Below, piece by piece: positions 1 to 11,733 of a DNA stretch of 64,000 nucleotides. The position numbers and the translations under genes were made by a program. The first letter of the stretch is position 1, and each line of letters opens with the position of its first letter. The notes beneath the pieces are model-generated. The model did no database searches and was not told where the DNA came from. It saw nothing but the letters and a program-made list of their open reading frames with translations. The stretch comes from Alopecurus myosuroides (lineage: Eukaryota > Streptophyta > Magnoliopsida > Poales > Poaceae). The stretch lies in the NCBI GenBank assembly GCA_028641055.1, contig JAPCYS010000849.1, positions 496,001 to 560,000 on the forward strand, written 5' to 3'.

Positions 1-1272
1 CTTTTTAGTGTTTTAGACTTTCCGGGAGCTTCGGGAATCCAAAAAGGGCAAGGCCAAAGAGCACGGTTCAGAATTTTCGAGAAGAAGACCATGGGCCAAA
101 GTAGAGGGCCAAAAGGCCAACCAGGTGGCAAAGAGGACCCTCCACGCGGCCAGATTCCTTGGCCGCGTGAGAGGCCCCTTTTTGCCCCCGTGGCTCCGAT
201 GTCGTCGATCTTTCTTCTCCCGAGTGTCTCGTGACCTAAAAACGACTATATAAAGGGTCCCCTGGCCTTTTCGAGGAGGAGGTGGCGCCAAGAGACGAAA
301 CCACGAAACAGAGAGACAGAAGGCTGCCGCCGGAGAAGATCGGAGGGGGGAAACGCCGCCGGGATCACCCCCGGAGGGCTCCACCCCCCTCCGGCGTGTT
401 CATCATCAACATCTACAGCAAGATCAGCTCCATCTCTCCACTGTAATCTCTTGGCAAACACGATGTATGATGCAATACTATATTCCCTTGATGTATTGTG
501 TCTCCCCGTCTATGCTTAAGTAGTGAATTGTTCTTGGCAATGGTGAAATAGTTCGTTGATTGGTTGCATACAAGTTTGTTATATTCTATGATTGTCTTTA
601 TGTACAATATATGAGTGCACGCATATGTTGGGGAATGCATGTAAGGTGATCAGCGGTAGCATAATGGAGTGGTGGTGACTTGGGAGTGACAGTAACCTAA
701 GACCGAGCCACAAAGTTAAGTTATTGGGGGATATATATAGGGGACCTTAGAACGTAAGGCTATGGTGGGACTTTATGTCTTAATCAATCTTGTGCAGTCA
801 TTTACTTGGCCACATGATCCATCATAAGGGGTTGTAGATCATTTACTTGACTATACCTATTCATGGCTCCTTCCTAGAAGAAACAACTAAGACTAAAACA
901 TGTGCTTCACTAATTGTGACAACCACACGAACGAAACACCTATTGCTAGAACACTTGCTCCCTTGAGATACTTGAGATATTTGTTGCTTGCTACTTGTGA
1001 AACTTGCTTAGAAACTTGCTTTAGAAACTTGCTCTAGGATTACTTGCATTTTAAACTTGCTTCACTAGTTACTAGACAAACCACACTCCACGTCACTTGC
1101 TTTTAATTAGTTAGTTCCTTTTAGTCAAACTTATTGCTTTGCATAAACAGCCATATAAGAGGGTTATAGGGCTTTAGAGAATAGATAGCTTACCTTCAGC
1201 TCCTCGTGGGTTCGACACTCAAATACTTATCGAAAGGTCCTACAATTGATCTCCTGCACTTGGGAGTCATCA
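1..1272 (+). mobile_element. E1: right part of an LTR of an unidentified long-LTR element
   Basis: The stretch ends in ...GGGAGTCATCA at 1272, a CA terminus. Directly after it the sequence becomes colinear with the E2 LTR (position 1273 corresponds to 8714), so 1272 is the junction of an insertion into that LTR. A TATA box (TATATAAA, 247-254) is followed by a GC-rich leader-like stretch (about 270-400) and a long AT-rich tail, the usual order of promoter, R and U5. No coding region is supported; short reading frames here overlap one another. The left end lies outside the window, so it cannot be told whether this is a 3' LTR or a solo LTR. The family was not recognised; a gypsy-type LTR is a guess. 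Confidence 0.6.
247..254 (+). promoter_or_regulatory. TATA box of the E1 LTR
   Basis: TATATAAA lies in a GC-richer context and is followed about 25-30 bases later by a purine-rich leader, as expected for an LTR core promoter. No expression evidence can be read from sequence. Confidence 0.5.
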
Positions 1273-1512
1273 GCTCCTTGTGCATCTTCTTGGATATGTT
1301 CTTGGGCATCTTGAGCACCATCTTGAGGGTCCATGGTGGGTTCCAACCTAAGCACACAAAGTTCATTTCCATGAGGTAGCGCACCATTCACCAAGTCACC
1401 GAAAGCATGGAGAGAGAGGAGTGAGTTCACCTTGTCATGAATTACTTTAGCTCATGATCTTATCATTGGTCCACTTGGTGATGGGCTTGGTGGAATGGGG
1501 TGTGCTACATCA
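1273..1512 (-). repeat. E2 3' LTR, first 240 bases (rest displaced by E1)
   Basis: This is colinear with 8714-8953 of the 5' LTR. On the minus strand the LTR begins TGATGTAGC at 1512, just after the polypurine tract (complement of TCTCCCCCTCTTG, 1513-1525). The 5' LTR begins TGATGCGGC, so a CG-to-TA change has occurred in this copy; it creates the stop codon that ends the pol reading frame at 1505. The remaining roughly 870 bases of this LTR must lie left of the window, beyond E1. Confidence 0.85.
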
Positions 1513-4500
1513 TCTCCCCCTCTTGAAAAAGAGTCGACCTCGACTCGCGGTCATCTCCATCACTTGGGTATCCATGAAAGGGAGAGAGATCCTTGACGTT
1601 GAAGGAGTTGTGTACGAGGTACTTGGATTGCGGTAAGTTGAGCTTGTAAGAGTTGTTGTTGATGCGCTTGATGATCTTGAAAGGGTTGTCGCCTCTTAGC
1701 TTGAGCTTGGAGTTGCGCTCTTGTGGGAAATGGTCCTTGCGCAAGTGTAGGCACACAAGGTCTCCTTCTTGGAACACCATGGACTTCTTGTTCTTGTTCA
1801 TGATGGAGGCTCGGTGCTCGGAATGCTTCTGAAGCGTAGCTCTTGTGGAGTAATGTAGCTTATTGAGGTAGTCGGTGCTCTTGTCAATGTCCATGTTGAC
1901 TTGCTCGCGTAGAGGCAATGGTAGTATGTCGAGGGAGGTGTTGGGGTTGAAGCCATAGACAATCTTGAAGGGGATCTTCTTGGTAGCTTGGTGTATGGCG
2001 CGGTTGTAGGCGAACTCGGCATGTGAGAGGCATTCCTCCCAATTCTTGAGGTTGGGCTTGATCAATGCTCGAAGGAGTGAAGATAGCGTGCGGTTCACCA
2101 CTTTGGTTTGGCCATCCGTTTGTGGGTGGTAGGCGGTGGAGAATAGTAGCTTGACGTCGATCTTGGCCATCAATGTCTTCCAAAAGTAGGAGGTGAACTT
2201 GACATCGCGATCCGAAACAATTGACGTTGGCACACCATGTAGACGCACAATTTCCCTGAAAAACAAGGTGGCAACATGTGAATCATCATCCGTTCTATCA
2301 CATGGAATGAAATGTGCCATCTTAGATAAACGATCAACAACGACAAAGATTGAGTCCATATTGGTTTTAGTGCGGGGAAGTCCTAACACAAATTCCAAAA
2401 TAATATCACTCCAAGGTGCATGTGGAATAGGTAATGGCACGTAAAGACCATGAGGATTGGAAATGGACTTAGCTTTGAGGCATGTAGGACATCGCTTGAC
2501 GAGGTGTTCAACTTGGTGCCTCATCTTGGGCCAATAGTAGTTGTTGGAGAGCATGGCATAGGTCTTGTCACGTCCAAAGTGTCCCATGAGACCTCCTTCA
2601 TGTGATTCCTTCAATAACAACAAACGAAGAGAGGACTCGGGAATACATAGTTTTTTAGCCTTAAACAAGAAACCTTTGTGGAGATAGTAGTCATCGAAAC
2701 CTCGATTGGGAAAGCATTTCTCAAAAATGGGACCAAAGAAAACATCCAAAGAGTATAAGTCTTCGATTTTATCCAAACCAATCACATTGATGTCAAGGCG
2801 TGTAAGAAGACATTCTTTTCGAGACAAGGCATCCGCTACAACATTTTCTTTACCTTTCTTGTACTTAATGACATAAGGAAAAGATTCTATGAATTCTACC
2901 CATTTAGCATGCCTTTTGTTCAAATTAGCTTGACTTTTCAAATATTTCAAGGATTCATGATCGGAATGAATGACAAATTCTTTAACCAAAGCAAATAGTT
3001 CCTTATCATATATTGGATAATTGATTCTAGCACCATCTAATTTTTCACTATGATAAGCAACAGGACGTGCATTTTGCATTGGAACACCACCAATTCCTAT
3101 ACCACTAGCATCACATTCAATCTCAAAAGTTTTCTAAAAATCCGGCAAGACAAGCAAAGGAGATTCCGTCAAGCATTTCTTAAGGGTGCCAAAAGCTTTT
3201 TGTTGCACGTTGCCCCAAACAAAAGGTACATTCTTCTTGGTAAGTTCATTCAAAGGGAAAGCAATTGTTGAAAAATCTTTCACAAAGCGGCGATAGAAAC
3301 CGGCAAGGCCATGAAAGCGCCTTATCTCACCCACAGAAGTAGGGGGAGGCCAATTCCTAATTGCCTCGACTTTCTTGTTGTCGGCTTCAATTCCATTAGA
3401 AGAGATCACAAAACCCATGAAAACAAGCTTGTTGGTGCAAAAATTGCATTTGGAAAGATTGGCAAACAGTTTTGCTTTGCGAAGTGCCAACAATACTTGA
3501 GAAACATGATCAAGGTGATCTTCCAAAGACTTGCTATAAATGAGGATATCGTCAAAGTAAACCACAACAAATTTTCGAATGAAAGGGCGCAAGACTTCAT
3601 TCATGAGACGCATAAAGGTAGATGGGGCATTCGAAAGACCAAAGGGCATGACAAGCCATTCATACAAACCAAGTTTTGTTTTGAAAGCCGTTTTCCATTC
3701 ATCACCTATACTCGTGCGAATTTGATGGTATCCACTTTTAAGATCAATTTTTGAAAATATAGTAGCACCACTCAATTCATCAAGCATGTAATCGAGCATA
3801 GGGATAGGATGTCTATATCTAATGGTGATAGCATTGATAGGGCGAAGATCCATGCACATTCGTGAAGTAGCATCTTGCTTGGGAACAAGTATAACCGGCA
3901 CGGCACAAGGGCTAAGGGATTCGCGGATAAAACCTTTGTCGAGTAGTTCTCGGATTTGGCGTTCAATCTCCTTAGTATCCTCATGGTTGGTGCGGTAAGG
4001 AGTGCGGTTTGGAAGTGGCGCACCCGGAATGAGGTCAATGCGGTGCTCGATTCCTCGTAGTGGAGGTAGACCCAGAGGGAGTTCATCGGGAAACACGTCT
4101 TCAAATTCCTGCAACAAATGCAACAAAGATGGAGGGAAACTTGTCATGTCGTTAGTGTCAAGTGCTTCCCGTTTGCACACGAGGACAAAGTGGAGGATGG
4201 ATGCGTCATCTCGTAACTCTCGCATCTCCCTTTTGGTGGCAAGTAAGGCAAGGCCTTTAGGAACACTCGGACTTCTTCCACTCATATTTGGCTTGTGGCT
4301 CTCACTCTCTTTGAGGTGGATCGCTCTCTCACCACTCATCTCATGATATTTGAGCTCTTCTTGTTTACGTGAAAGAGTCTTGGCATTGTCGGTGATCACT
4401 TGGCTAGGAGACATGGGACGTAGCACAAACGTCTTGTTATTCCACTTGAAGCTATAGTGGTTGGTACGCCCATCATGAATAGCACTCTTTTCATATTGCC

Positions 4501-4945
4501 AAGGTCGTCCAAGAAGAAGATGACACACGGACATAGGCACAACGTCACACTCCACCGTGTCTTCATAAAGGCCAATATTGAATTGCACGGAAACCATGTA
4601 TTGAATCTTGAATGTGTCGTAGTCACTAATCCATTGGACATGGTATGGATGAGGATGTTGCTTGTAGGTCAATTGGAGTTTGTCGCAAAGCTCTTTGCTA
4701 GCTAAGTTGTGGCAACTACCGCCATCGATGATAACCTTGATTGATTTTCCATTAATGTCGGCTCTAGTTTGAAAGAGATTGCAACATTGGTCATGCTCAT
4801 CTTGAGGAGAAGTAGTAAGGACTCTTGTCACCACTAGCGATGGATTCTTGTCCTCATCACAATAGACACTTTCTTCATCATCATTGGGCACGTCCAAGGA
4901 GTTGAAAGCAACTTGATGCAAGGCATAGTATTCGCCTTCACTCAT
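1505..4945 (-). pseudogene. pol: E2 Pol: protease, reverse transcriptase, RNase H, integrase (one internal stop)
   Basis: This is a single frame of about 1,146 codons broken only by a TAG at 3134-3136, between RT and RNase H. Protease: VIIDGGSC, with DGG where D-S/T-G is usual, and the LLLGRPW motif. RT: FSKIDLKSGYHQI and the catalytic YFDD at 3548-3559. RNase [12 protein letters not shown], then ADALSRK. Integrase: zinc finger H-x-H-C-C ending KRCPTC, and a core in which VSDRD is kept. The first acidic residue reads LEF (codon 2393-2395) where DF is expected, and the third reads GQTKVV (codon 2102-2104) where E is expected. The polyprotein would copy RNA into cDNA and insert it, but this copy is unlikely to integrate itself. 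The start ATG overlaps the gag stop (ATGA at 4942-4945). Confidence 0.9.
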
Positions 4946-6670
4946 GGAATCACGTTAATCATGATCATCTTGTTGGAACACTCGAAGGACTTGTGGCCAC
5001 TTCCACCACATTTGAAGCAAGTTATAGTGCTTGACTTGACTTGAGGAGCACTCGAAGAGGTGGTGGGAGGCACTTGTTTCTTAAATGGTTGTGGAGACTT
5101 GTTGGGAGCACTAGAATCTCTAGAGGTGCTAATGTTGCTGGTTGGAGTAGTGACTTGTGTCATTGGAGACGAAGAGGAGGGTCTTGAGGCAAAGAAAGGC
5201 TTTTGCTTGTTGTAGTTGAGATCTTCCGCAATTTGACGTTCGGCCTTGAGAGCTTGATGGACAAGGGCCACAATGTTGTCATACGGTTGATATTCAACGA
5301 TCTTCCTTATAGGATAGTTGAGGCCATTGAGGAAGCGGGCCATTGTTTGTTCTTGAGATTCCATCACATGAGATCGAATCAAAGATGTCTCCATTTCCTT
5401 GTAGTACTCATCAACGGACTTCAAACCTTGACGAAGTTCTTGAATCTTCTTGAAGAGGTCACGCTTGTAATGTGGAGGAACAAACCGAGCATGCATGAAT
5501 TGCTTCATCTCATTCCAAGTGGCAATAGGAGCAATGCGGTTGCGGACTCTTGCGGCTTGGAGACGGTCCCACCATAAGAGTGCATAGCCTTCGAATTCCA
5601 AAGATGCCAAGCAAACCATTTTCTTGTCGGTGAAGTTGTGAATGTCGAAGATCTTGTCCACCTTGAGAGCCCAAGCAAGATATTCTTCGGGGTCATTCTC
5701 ACCATTGAACTTTGGTACATTGAAGCGAAGGGCACTCATGTTGTTGTCTTCTTGTTGACGGTGGGGACGCTCATGGGGGTCTTCATCATAGACGGGTGGT
5801 GAATCATCGTATGGGTCATCCTCATTGTCTTCGTGGTGGCGATCATGATGGGGAGGATGACGCCGGTGGTCATTAGGAGGTGGTTGTTGGTGGTGACGGA
5901 GTCTTGCTTCACGGCGTTCACTATCATCATTGTCATTGTGGTGTTGTCGAGGATGTTCGTGATCACGGTGAGGGCGTTGCGGAATCACTTGTTCATCTTG
6001 TGGATGTTGAGGACGATCACGTTCTTGGCGGTCATTGTTTTTGGGACGCACATTCCGCATTGGTGGCCTTCGATGTTGACGAGCACCTTCCACGAAGTCA
6101 TTGTGGCCATAGTATTGAGCGTGGCATTGTGGAGGTGGGTGATGTTGTTGTTGAAGGTCCGGGCGTTGCGGTTGTTGAAGAGGGTCACCACGGCCTTGGA
6201 GATGTCGAGGAGGTAGTGATGGTGAGCTATCTTCTACCAATGTCGTCGCGGAGCTTGTTGTTGAGGAGGTTGTTGTGGTTGTTGAGGAGGTGGTTGTGGT
6301 TGTTGAGGTTGTCCACCATCCTCCATGTTGTTGTTGCGATCATGGCGATCATGGCGGTCATGGCGACGAGCTTGGTGAAGATCTTGACTGTGGTGGCTTG
6401 AGCGACGAGACCTTGAGGACGATGACGGCGATTGGCAAGATTGGCCAAGTTGATGTTGATTCGCGTCATTTGATCATTCAATCGAGCCTCTTGCTCTTGG
6501 AGTCGACGCTCATAGAGTTGCAATCCATCCTTCACGAGTTCACGGAGTTGGTAATGGTCATTGTGGGTGACGAAGTTGGCGTAAGCATTGTCGTTGAAGA
6601 AGGGGTTTCCTTCATCCTCCAAGCTCGGACTTGTGAATACTTCTTCCCTAGCCATCTCAAAAACACACAA
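4942..6670 (-). pseudogene. gag: E2 Gag: capsid and zinc-knuckle protein, frameshifted
   Basis: Two overlapping frames cover it. The N-terminal part (6670-6227) starts MCVFEMAREE. The second part (6240-4942) holds a low-complexity H/P/R/D-rich stretch, one copy of YDEDPHERPHRQQ, the capsid core (EYLAWALKVDKIF ... ALLWWDRL ... GLNYPIRK) and one CCHC zinc knuckle (CFKCGGSGHKSFEC, 4978-5019). Gag builds the virus-like particle and binds the element RNA. The frame change falls in a GTTGTTGAGG-type simple repeat near 6240-6310, so replication slippage is the likely cause. The N-terminus is nearly the same as in E5, which ties the two elements together; the capsid core is missing from E5 and E9. 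Confidence 0.85.
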
Positions 6671-7847
6671 GGGTGATATATAGAAATGGATGTCTCACTT
6701 ACCCAACGTTACCTTTTTTGGTCGTATTGAGGCTAGTGGACGAGCCTAGGTGTAGGGCGGTATATCAAGAGAGAGTCCAAAAAGATCGAAAAAAAACCGC
6801 AAACGACAACATACACGCTTTATGTGGAAGGCAAATGGGTTAGGAAAGTGGAGAGGAAAAACGACGAAATCCGAAGAAAAGTTTGTTGTTAAACGTGGAG
6901 AAGAACCAAAAAGAAAAGTTAGCACAAAAACCAATCCTAGTGGAAGAAAGTATAGGTGGAACACACACACACAAGGGATAAATGGGGTTAGTTCGGCCAA
7001 TGGACGAGCGGAGACGAAATGTACCTAACGAAGACTAAGCTCAATGCGACACCAACACAAGGAGGACGCTAGCTTGAACCGCAAGCTTTAAAAGGCAACA
7101 AGATTCACACCGTGGCAACCGGTCACTCTTTTCTCTTTTGCGATGCAAAGCTACACGTTCCTACAAATGATAGCAATTGGCATCGATCCTTTGCTTCTTT
7201 TTCTATCTTTTTTTTTATTTTCTCTTTTTGATGGATTCCAAAATGTCAATGCCTACTCGTAGCTAGTATCTCACAGGCGCCAAACTCGCACTCTCGGTTC
7301 CACTAATGCGATGCCAATCGGTGTAAAATAACTAGTCCGAATAGGTAAGGTACACAATGGATGGGTTGGGTCAAGCGGAAGCAAGTTATACATCTCTTGT
7401 TGATGATCACGGACTTGCGGCCGGTGGATGTCGATGTCGTGGTGATCCGTTGATGTGGTTTCATAGATGGTGTAGTGGGCATCGCGTGACAACTTGTTGC
7501 ACTCAATTCGGATCATAGACAACAAAGAAAAACAACTTTCAAAATCTGTCCAGAAATCGAAGAGCAGAGATTTTTTGTGATGTTTGCTCAAATTCGAAAT
7601 TCCTTCAAAATCAAGAAAACTTTTGGACAAATTTGGGAAGAGTGTCTGAATAGAAAGGTGGGGAATGGTCTTTGGCAACAAATCTATGGATGAAAACCAC
7701 GAAAAACTCAAAAAATCGACAGATCGGTCGAAATCCCTTTTGGCTATTTTTGGTGAAATTTTCGAATTTATGGTGGATAGAAGAAAAATTGGTGGGGAGG
7801 AGGGTAGTGGGGGTCGAATTCATGTCAATCTAGCTCTCGATACTAGA
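6671..7847 (-). other. E2 untranslated leader between 5' LTR and gag
   Basis: No open frame here is supported. It contains a CA microsatellite (about 6960-6972) and T-rich tracts near 7200. It aligns in layout with the leaders of E5 (23740-24952), E9 (37326-38580) and E12 (57718-58871), including the same CA/TG run. The site next to the LTR reads TAGTATCGAGAGC on the minus strand (about 7833-7845), a decayed form of the TGGTATCCAGAGC found in E5. Confidence 0.7.
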
Positions 7848-8953
7848 TGATGCGGAGTGGTTGGCTCCTAGGTGGCCCGATCTTCACGAATTGACCAAGA
7901 ACACGAAGAACGAACGAAGAACGCGAAGAACACGAAGAACACGGGAGGGGTAAACGAGGGGGAATCGTGGGCAAACGCGGGGAAACACAAAGGGGGGGTA
8001 AATAGCGAGAACCAAAAGATCCCAAACCTCCCGTCAACTAAACCCCGAGGGCCTCCTATGGGACGATCGATCCAGCTGAACCCACCTTGATTGAAACCGC
8101 TTCACACCAGTAGCCGGTCCACTACGCCAATAGAACCTCAAGGGTTAATTGAGGAAGATTGGAAGGTCGCTAACTGAATCCCAAGGGGAGAGGATAGGTA
8201 ACCCGGTGAATCTTGCTACGTTCCTAGATACAAATCGTAAGAGTAGCCTCGATACGGTCCTAGGTACAAACCATAGGAGTAGCCTCACAAGAGGGATACA
8301 AGAGCAAAGCTCAAAAGTCTAATTCATCTCTAAACCCTAGATCTAGTCAACGGTGTCCTTATATAGCCAAGGGGGGTAGGTAGGCGTGAAACTGGGGCGA
8401 AAATGCCCAAATCCCGCAGTCTTCAGCGGGGGCCGGCTTGGGAGGCCGGCCTGGCCGGCCCTTGAGGCCGGGGTAGGAGGAGGGGCAACCGGCCTGGGGC
8501 CGGGGCCTTCCGAGGGGGAGCCGGCCTGGCGTCAGGGTTGGCCGGCCTGAGGCCGGGGTGGGAGAAGGGGAGGCCGGCCCCTTCTGCCTGGGTCCGGCCT
8601 GGAGGTGGAGGGGAGCCGGTGTTGCCGGGAGTTGAGACCGGCTTCCCTGTTTTCCCTCCTTGTTCTTCCTAGGGGCTCCTTTTTCGATGTCGTCTTCTCC
8701 TCCATCCTTGCTAGCTCCTTGTGAATCTTCTTGGACATTTTCTTGGGCATCTTGAGCAGCATCTTGAGGGTCCATGGTGGGTTCCAACGTAAGCACACAA
8801 AGGGCATTTCCATGAGGTAGCGCACCATTCACCAAGTCACCGAAGGCATGAAGAGAGAGGAGTGAGTTCACCTAGTCATGAATTGCTTTAGCTCGTGATC
8901 TTGTCATCGGTCCACTTGGTGATGGGCTTGGTGGAATGGGGTGTGCCGCATCA
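7848..8953 (-). repeat. E2 5' LTR (1,106 bp)
   Basis: Termini on the minus strand are TGATG...CATCA. Reading along the minus strand there is a region related to the start of the E5 LTR, a GGCCGGCC-rich array (about 8410-8640), a TATA box (8359-8365), and a U5 with repeated GTTCTTCGTG-type units (about 7885-7945). The LTR supplies promoter, polyadenylation signals and integrase ends. Confidence 0.85.
8359..8365 (-). promoter_or_regulatory. TATA box of the E2 5' LTR
   Basis: The minus strand reads GGCTATATAAGGAC. The same GGCTATATAAGGGACTCCGG context recurs in E5 and E12, directly downstream of the GGCC-rich array, which supports a real core promoter. Confidence 0.65.
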
Positions 8954-10299
8954 TCACCCTAAAATGTGTTTTTGTACACAAAGGCTTTATGGAAAAACCT
9001 CGGTGGAAAGGTGGGACCTTGTTCACTGGAGGTGGCAAACAGGAAAGGTTTTGTAAATGCTTTTACAAAAGACACATAAGCTTGTCTTCGTTGGACGACC
9101 AAGACGTACTACCACTCTGCCTCAACATGGGCAAGGAGCCTAGCTAGAAACTTGTTCGTGTTAGTGTGTGTTCTATCCCAAGTGCTATAGGGGATTGGAT
9201 CCTCTAAACCGAAATGTCGCCAGGTGTGAGACACGGGACATGCAAAGTGTGGGATGAATTTTCCCTCCGGCTGCAACAGTTGGGTCTCCTGTCATGGTGG
9301 TGTGTGACTTGGTGCCAGGGAGAACAACCCCAGTTGAAGGGGTAGTCCAATACTAGCTTGAACATAGTGGAAGTTTAGGACCAGTTATCTGATGTTCACA
9401 TACTATCGCGGACAGTCCATGGTTGTTAATGGCAGATGTTCTGGATCCTGTTTATTGTGTACACCTCTGCAGAGTAAAACTATTCGGAATAGCCGCATCC
9501 TCGGATATGGGCAGTTGAATGGCCATGTAGCTTGCACTGTGTTAGTGTTTTCAAAAAGGATGTTTTGAAAAAGGATTAGTACTTGCGAGGTATTGGAAAG
9601 ATGAGCTTTGTACCTGTGAGGTACGGATGAGGAAAATCTAGAAGTTGTTTTACAAGAAGTTTTGCAAAGAAAAAGCTTTCTTTAAAAACAAACGCTTAAA
9701 GAACCTCTTGGATATGTGATATCTACAAGAGAAACTATATTGTTTTTCTTTTTGAAGTATCTTCTTCAACAAAGAAATAGAGATGTCAATCAACCATTAT
9801 GTATCTCTCATCCATCATGGGTAGCAAACCCTATGTATAGCCTACCCATTCCACCAAATAATAATACTTGCATTTTATAATCTTCATAAAGTATGTCTTG
9901 CAGAGTACATTCAAATGTACTCATATTTGTTTCGTCCCTGGCTATTTACTTTGCCGGACTTGGAGGAGCAGCCCCAGGAGGAGTACTATGAGGAGGAGTA
10001 CTACAATGATGACCCTGCGAACTAGGCTTGTCTCCCGGTCAGCAGCCTGTAGGTTAAGGCGTGACTTGGGCTCTATCGCGTTGTATTTCGTTGTCGTTCG
10101 TTGTTTTTCTGTCATTTTTCTGCCATGCATGGCAGTTATCTAAGACTTGGTCATGTGACCACTTATGTAAGACCTTTATATTCATGTAAGGGATGATGTA
10201 ATTTGTATGCCAACTTCATATGTTGTTCACGACTGATTGTTCTGGGATCGTGAATGTATGCATATGAGGGGTCTTGGACTGCTAGTCTGGGGCCCTACA
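8954..10299 (+). repeat. E3 5' LTR, right-hand 1.35 kb
   Basis: It is colinear with 19128-21685 once E4 and one TSD copy are removed; both segments are then about 1,343 bases. It ends ...GGGGCCCTACA at 10299, four bases before the primer-binding site. The left 3.3 kb of this LTR must lie beyond E2, outside the window. Confidence 0.85.
9904..10025 (+). other. Candidate LTR exon 2 (acidic, Tyr-rich peptide), E3 5' LTR copy
   Basis: A pyrimidine-rich stretch ending TCTTGCAG (to 9903) looks like a splice acceptor. The next 122 bases are open and end in TAG at 10023-10025; the peptide end is rich in E, Y and D (EEYYEEEYYNDD). Its partner exon, seen in the 3' LTR at 18811-18891, joins in frame to this one. 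Splicing is inferred from motifs only. Confidence 0.35.
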
Positions 10300-10303
10300 A
10301 CAT

Positions 10304-10315
10304 TGGTATCAGAGC
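10304..10315 (+). promoter_or_regulatory. E3 primer-binding site (initiator Met tRNA)
   Basis: TGGTATCAGAGC is complementary to the 3' end of plant initiator methionine tRNA, the usual primer of plant gypsy elements. It starts four bases after the LTR end. The next 220 bases are leader without an open frame. Confidence 0.9.
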
Positions 10316-10534
10316 CATACAGGACTTAGGAGACCTTAGTTATCATGGACGTTAGCGAGTACTGCAAAAAGCTAATTTATAAAACAAAGTTACCGATATG
10401 ACTAGTATCAAAATATTCTATATATCCCATCCTCTCTGTGTTACTAAACTCTACTTACATTAAGTTACATCTTGCATAACCTAAAATTATGCACACTGTG
10501 GTCTAACTTAAACTATACTTAAAATTTTGTGTAG

Positions 10535-11419
10535 ATGGATGTTGTCTTCACAGAGGCTTGTCAGTTGGGACTGGCTCACGACGTGTCTTTTCTCTTCGAG
10601 CCGAGGCTAGTTGAGATGACTGAGCTCCTTGACCGCCCAGTTCCTGAGCTAAGAGGAGGACTAATCTTTGGTGCACCAGTAGAGGGAGATTGGTTCATGG
10701 AGTGTACTACCCGTCTGCCTCTGATGGCACCATCTGCTAAGACCTTTGTATTCACCACCACTGAGCGTTCCTGGCACGAGGGAGATGTCTGTGTGATCCA
10801 GGAGGCGATTGCACGCTTGGCGTACTTGAGGAACTACCTGTTCCTTGGTACCCGGTTTGAGATGCTCGGGAGACGCGATGAGGTTGGACTACCACTTCCT
10901 ATGCCGCAGGATCTCGATGGCATGGGTACTCATCTGGAGGACATGGAGATTATGTTGCACCGCACCTAGTGTAGACTGTACGATTTGAGGATAGAGCATC
11001 ACACCACCACTGTGGAGAACCGCACACTAACAACACACTTGGGTAAGCTGATGGATGAGCACGACACTGTGACTGTGAGGAACCGCGCCTTGGCGGGACA
11101 GCTGCGTACCACCCGTTTGGGCCGTAACCATCTCACCAAGAAGGTAGAGGCGCTGCAGGAAGCCAACGCCATTCTGCATGGTAGGCTGAAGACTACGAGA
11201 GAGGATCTGGCCACTAGAGACTCGACTATCAAGGAGTTGGAGGAGGAGAACACCAAGCTCCACAAGGAGAACGAGGACCTCCTTCCAGATGATGACATTT
11301 CATCAGATGGCGATGGGATGGACGTGAGTGACCAGAGTGAACAAGAGGATGACGACCTTCTTGGAGACGAGGAGGATCCTGAGGAGATCCTTTTCGATGG
11401 AGATGATGACCAAGACTAG
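10535..11419 (+). pseudogene. E3 extra 5' ORF with a C-terminal coiled coil
   Basis: A single frame of about 294 codons is broken by one TAG (10967-10969). The first half (MDVVFTEACQLGLAHDV...) has no domain I recognise. The second half has heptad-like spacing (LGKLMDEHDTVTVRNRALAGQL, later LEEENTKLHKENEDL), predicting a coiled coil. It ends in a very acidic tail (D/E-rich, about 11290-11415). It sits between the PBS and gag on the sense strand, so it is part of the element rather than a captured host gene at its edge. Extra ORFs before gag are known in some plant gypsy lineages such as Ogre/Tat, but I know no standard one in Tekay-type elements. Function unknown; a partner of Gag or a packaging factor is only a guess. 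Confidence 0.6.
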
Positions 11420-11733
11420 ATGTAGCACCTTTGCGCTTTTGGATGTTCAGCCAGTATAGTATGCTAGTAGCATTGCGACGTCCCCATGATTCGCTTCCCT
11501 TGTGTAGCTCTCTAAATCCTAGCTTGTATTGTGAGACTTATGATTGTGTTATGTGTGATTGTAAGATTCTATGTTATTTGTGATATGTTTATGTTCTATT
11601 TGTGTTTGTGTTTTCTCTACTCGTATGATTCCTGTGATTTATCACTTGTCTTTTGTAATCCCCATAAAATTATTTTGTTGCCTTGTATTTAAAAAAGTCT
11701 TGCTGCATAGTCTTACGCATGTTTCACTACAGT

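Larger units (their letters stand above)
1273..8953 (-). mobile_element. E2: CRM-like Ty3/gypsy retrotransposon, nearly complete gag-pol
   Basis: On the minus strand the order is 5' LTR (7848-8953), degenerate primer-binding site, leader, gag, pol, polypurine tract and a 3' LTR cut by E1. Pol order is protease, reverse transcriptase, RNase H, integrase, which defines Ty3/gypsy. No chromodomain follows the integrase. The pol C-terminus runs up to the LTR and ends in a motif of the type [11 protein letters not shown], as I remember from centromeric CRM-type elements, so I place it near that lineage with moderate confidence. It interrupts the 5' LTR of E3: sequence right of 8958 aligns with the E3 3' LTR from about 19131. 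Bases 8954-8958 (TCACC) are the candidate TSD; its partner lies outside the window. Confidence 0.85.

Noticed and set aside
4942..4945. ATGA overlap in E2 as a stop-restart signal between gag and pol
   Set aside because: In E5 the same region is one continuous frame, so the overlap in E2 is more likely the result of a small indel.
5833..6401. Plus-strand open frames rich in V, H and G opposite E2 gag
   Set aside because: They are shadows of the low-complexity H/P/R/D-rich gag text on the other strand; no domain.
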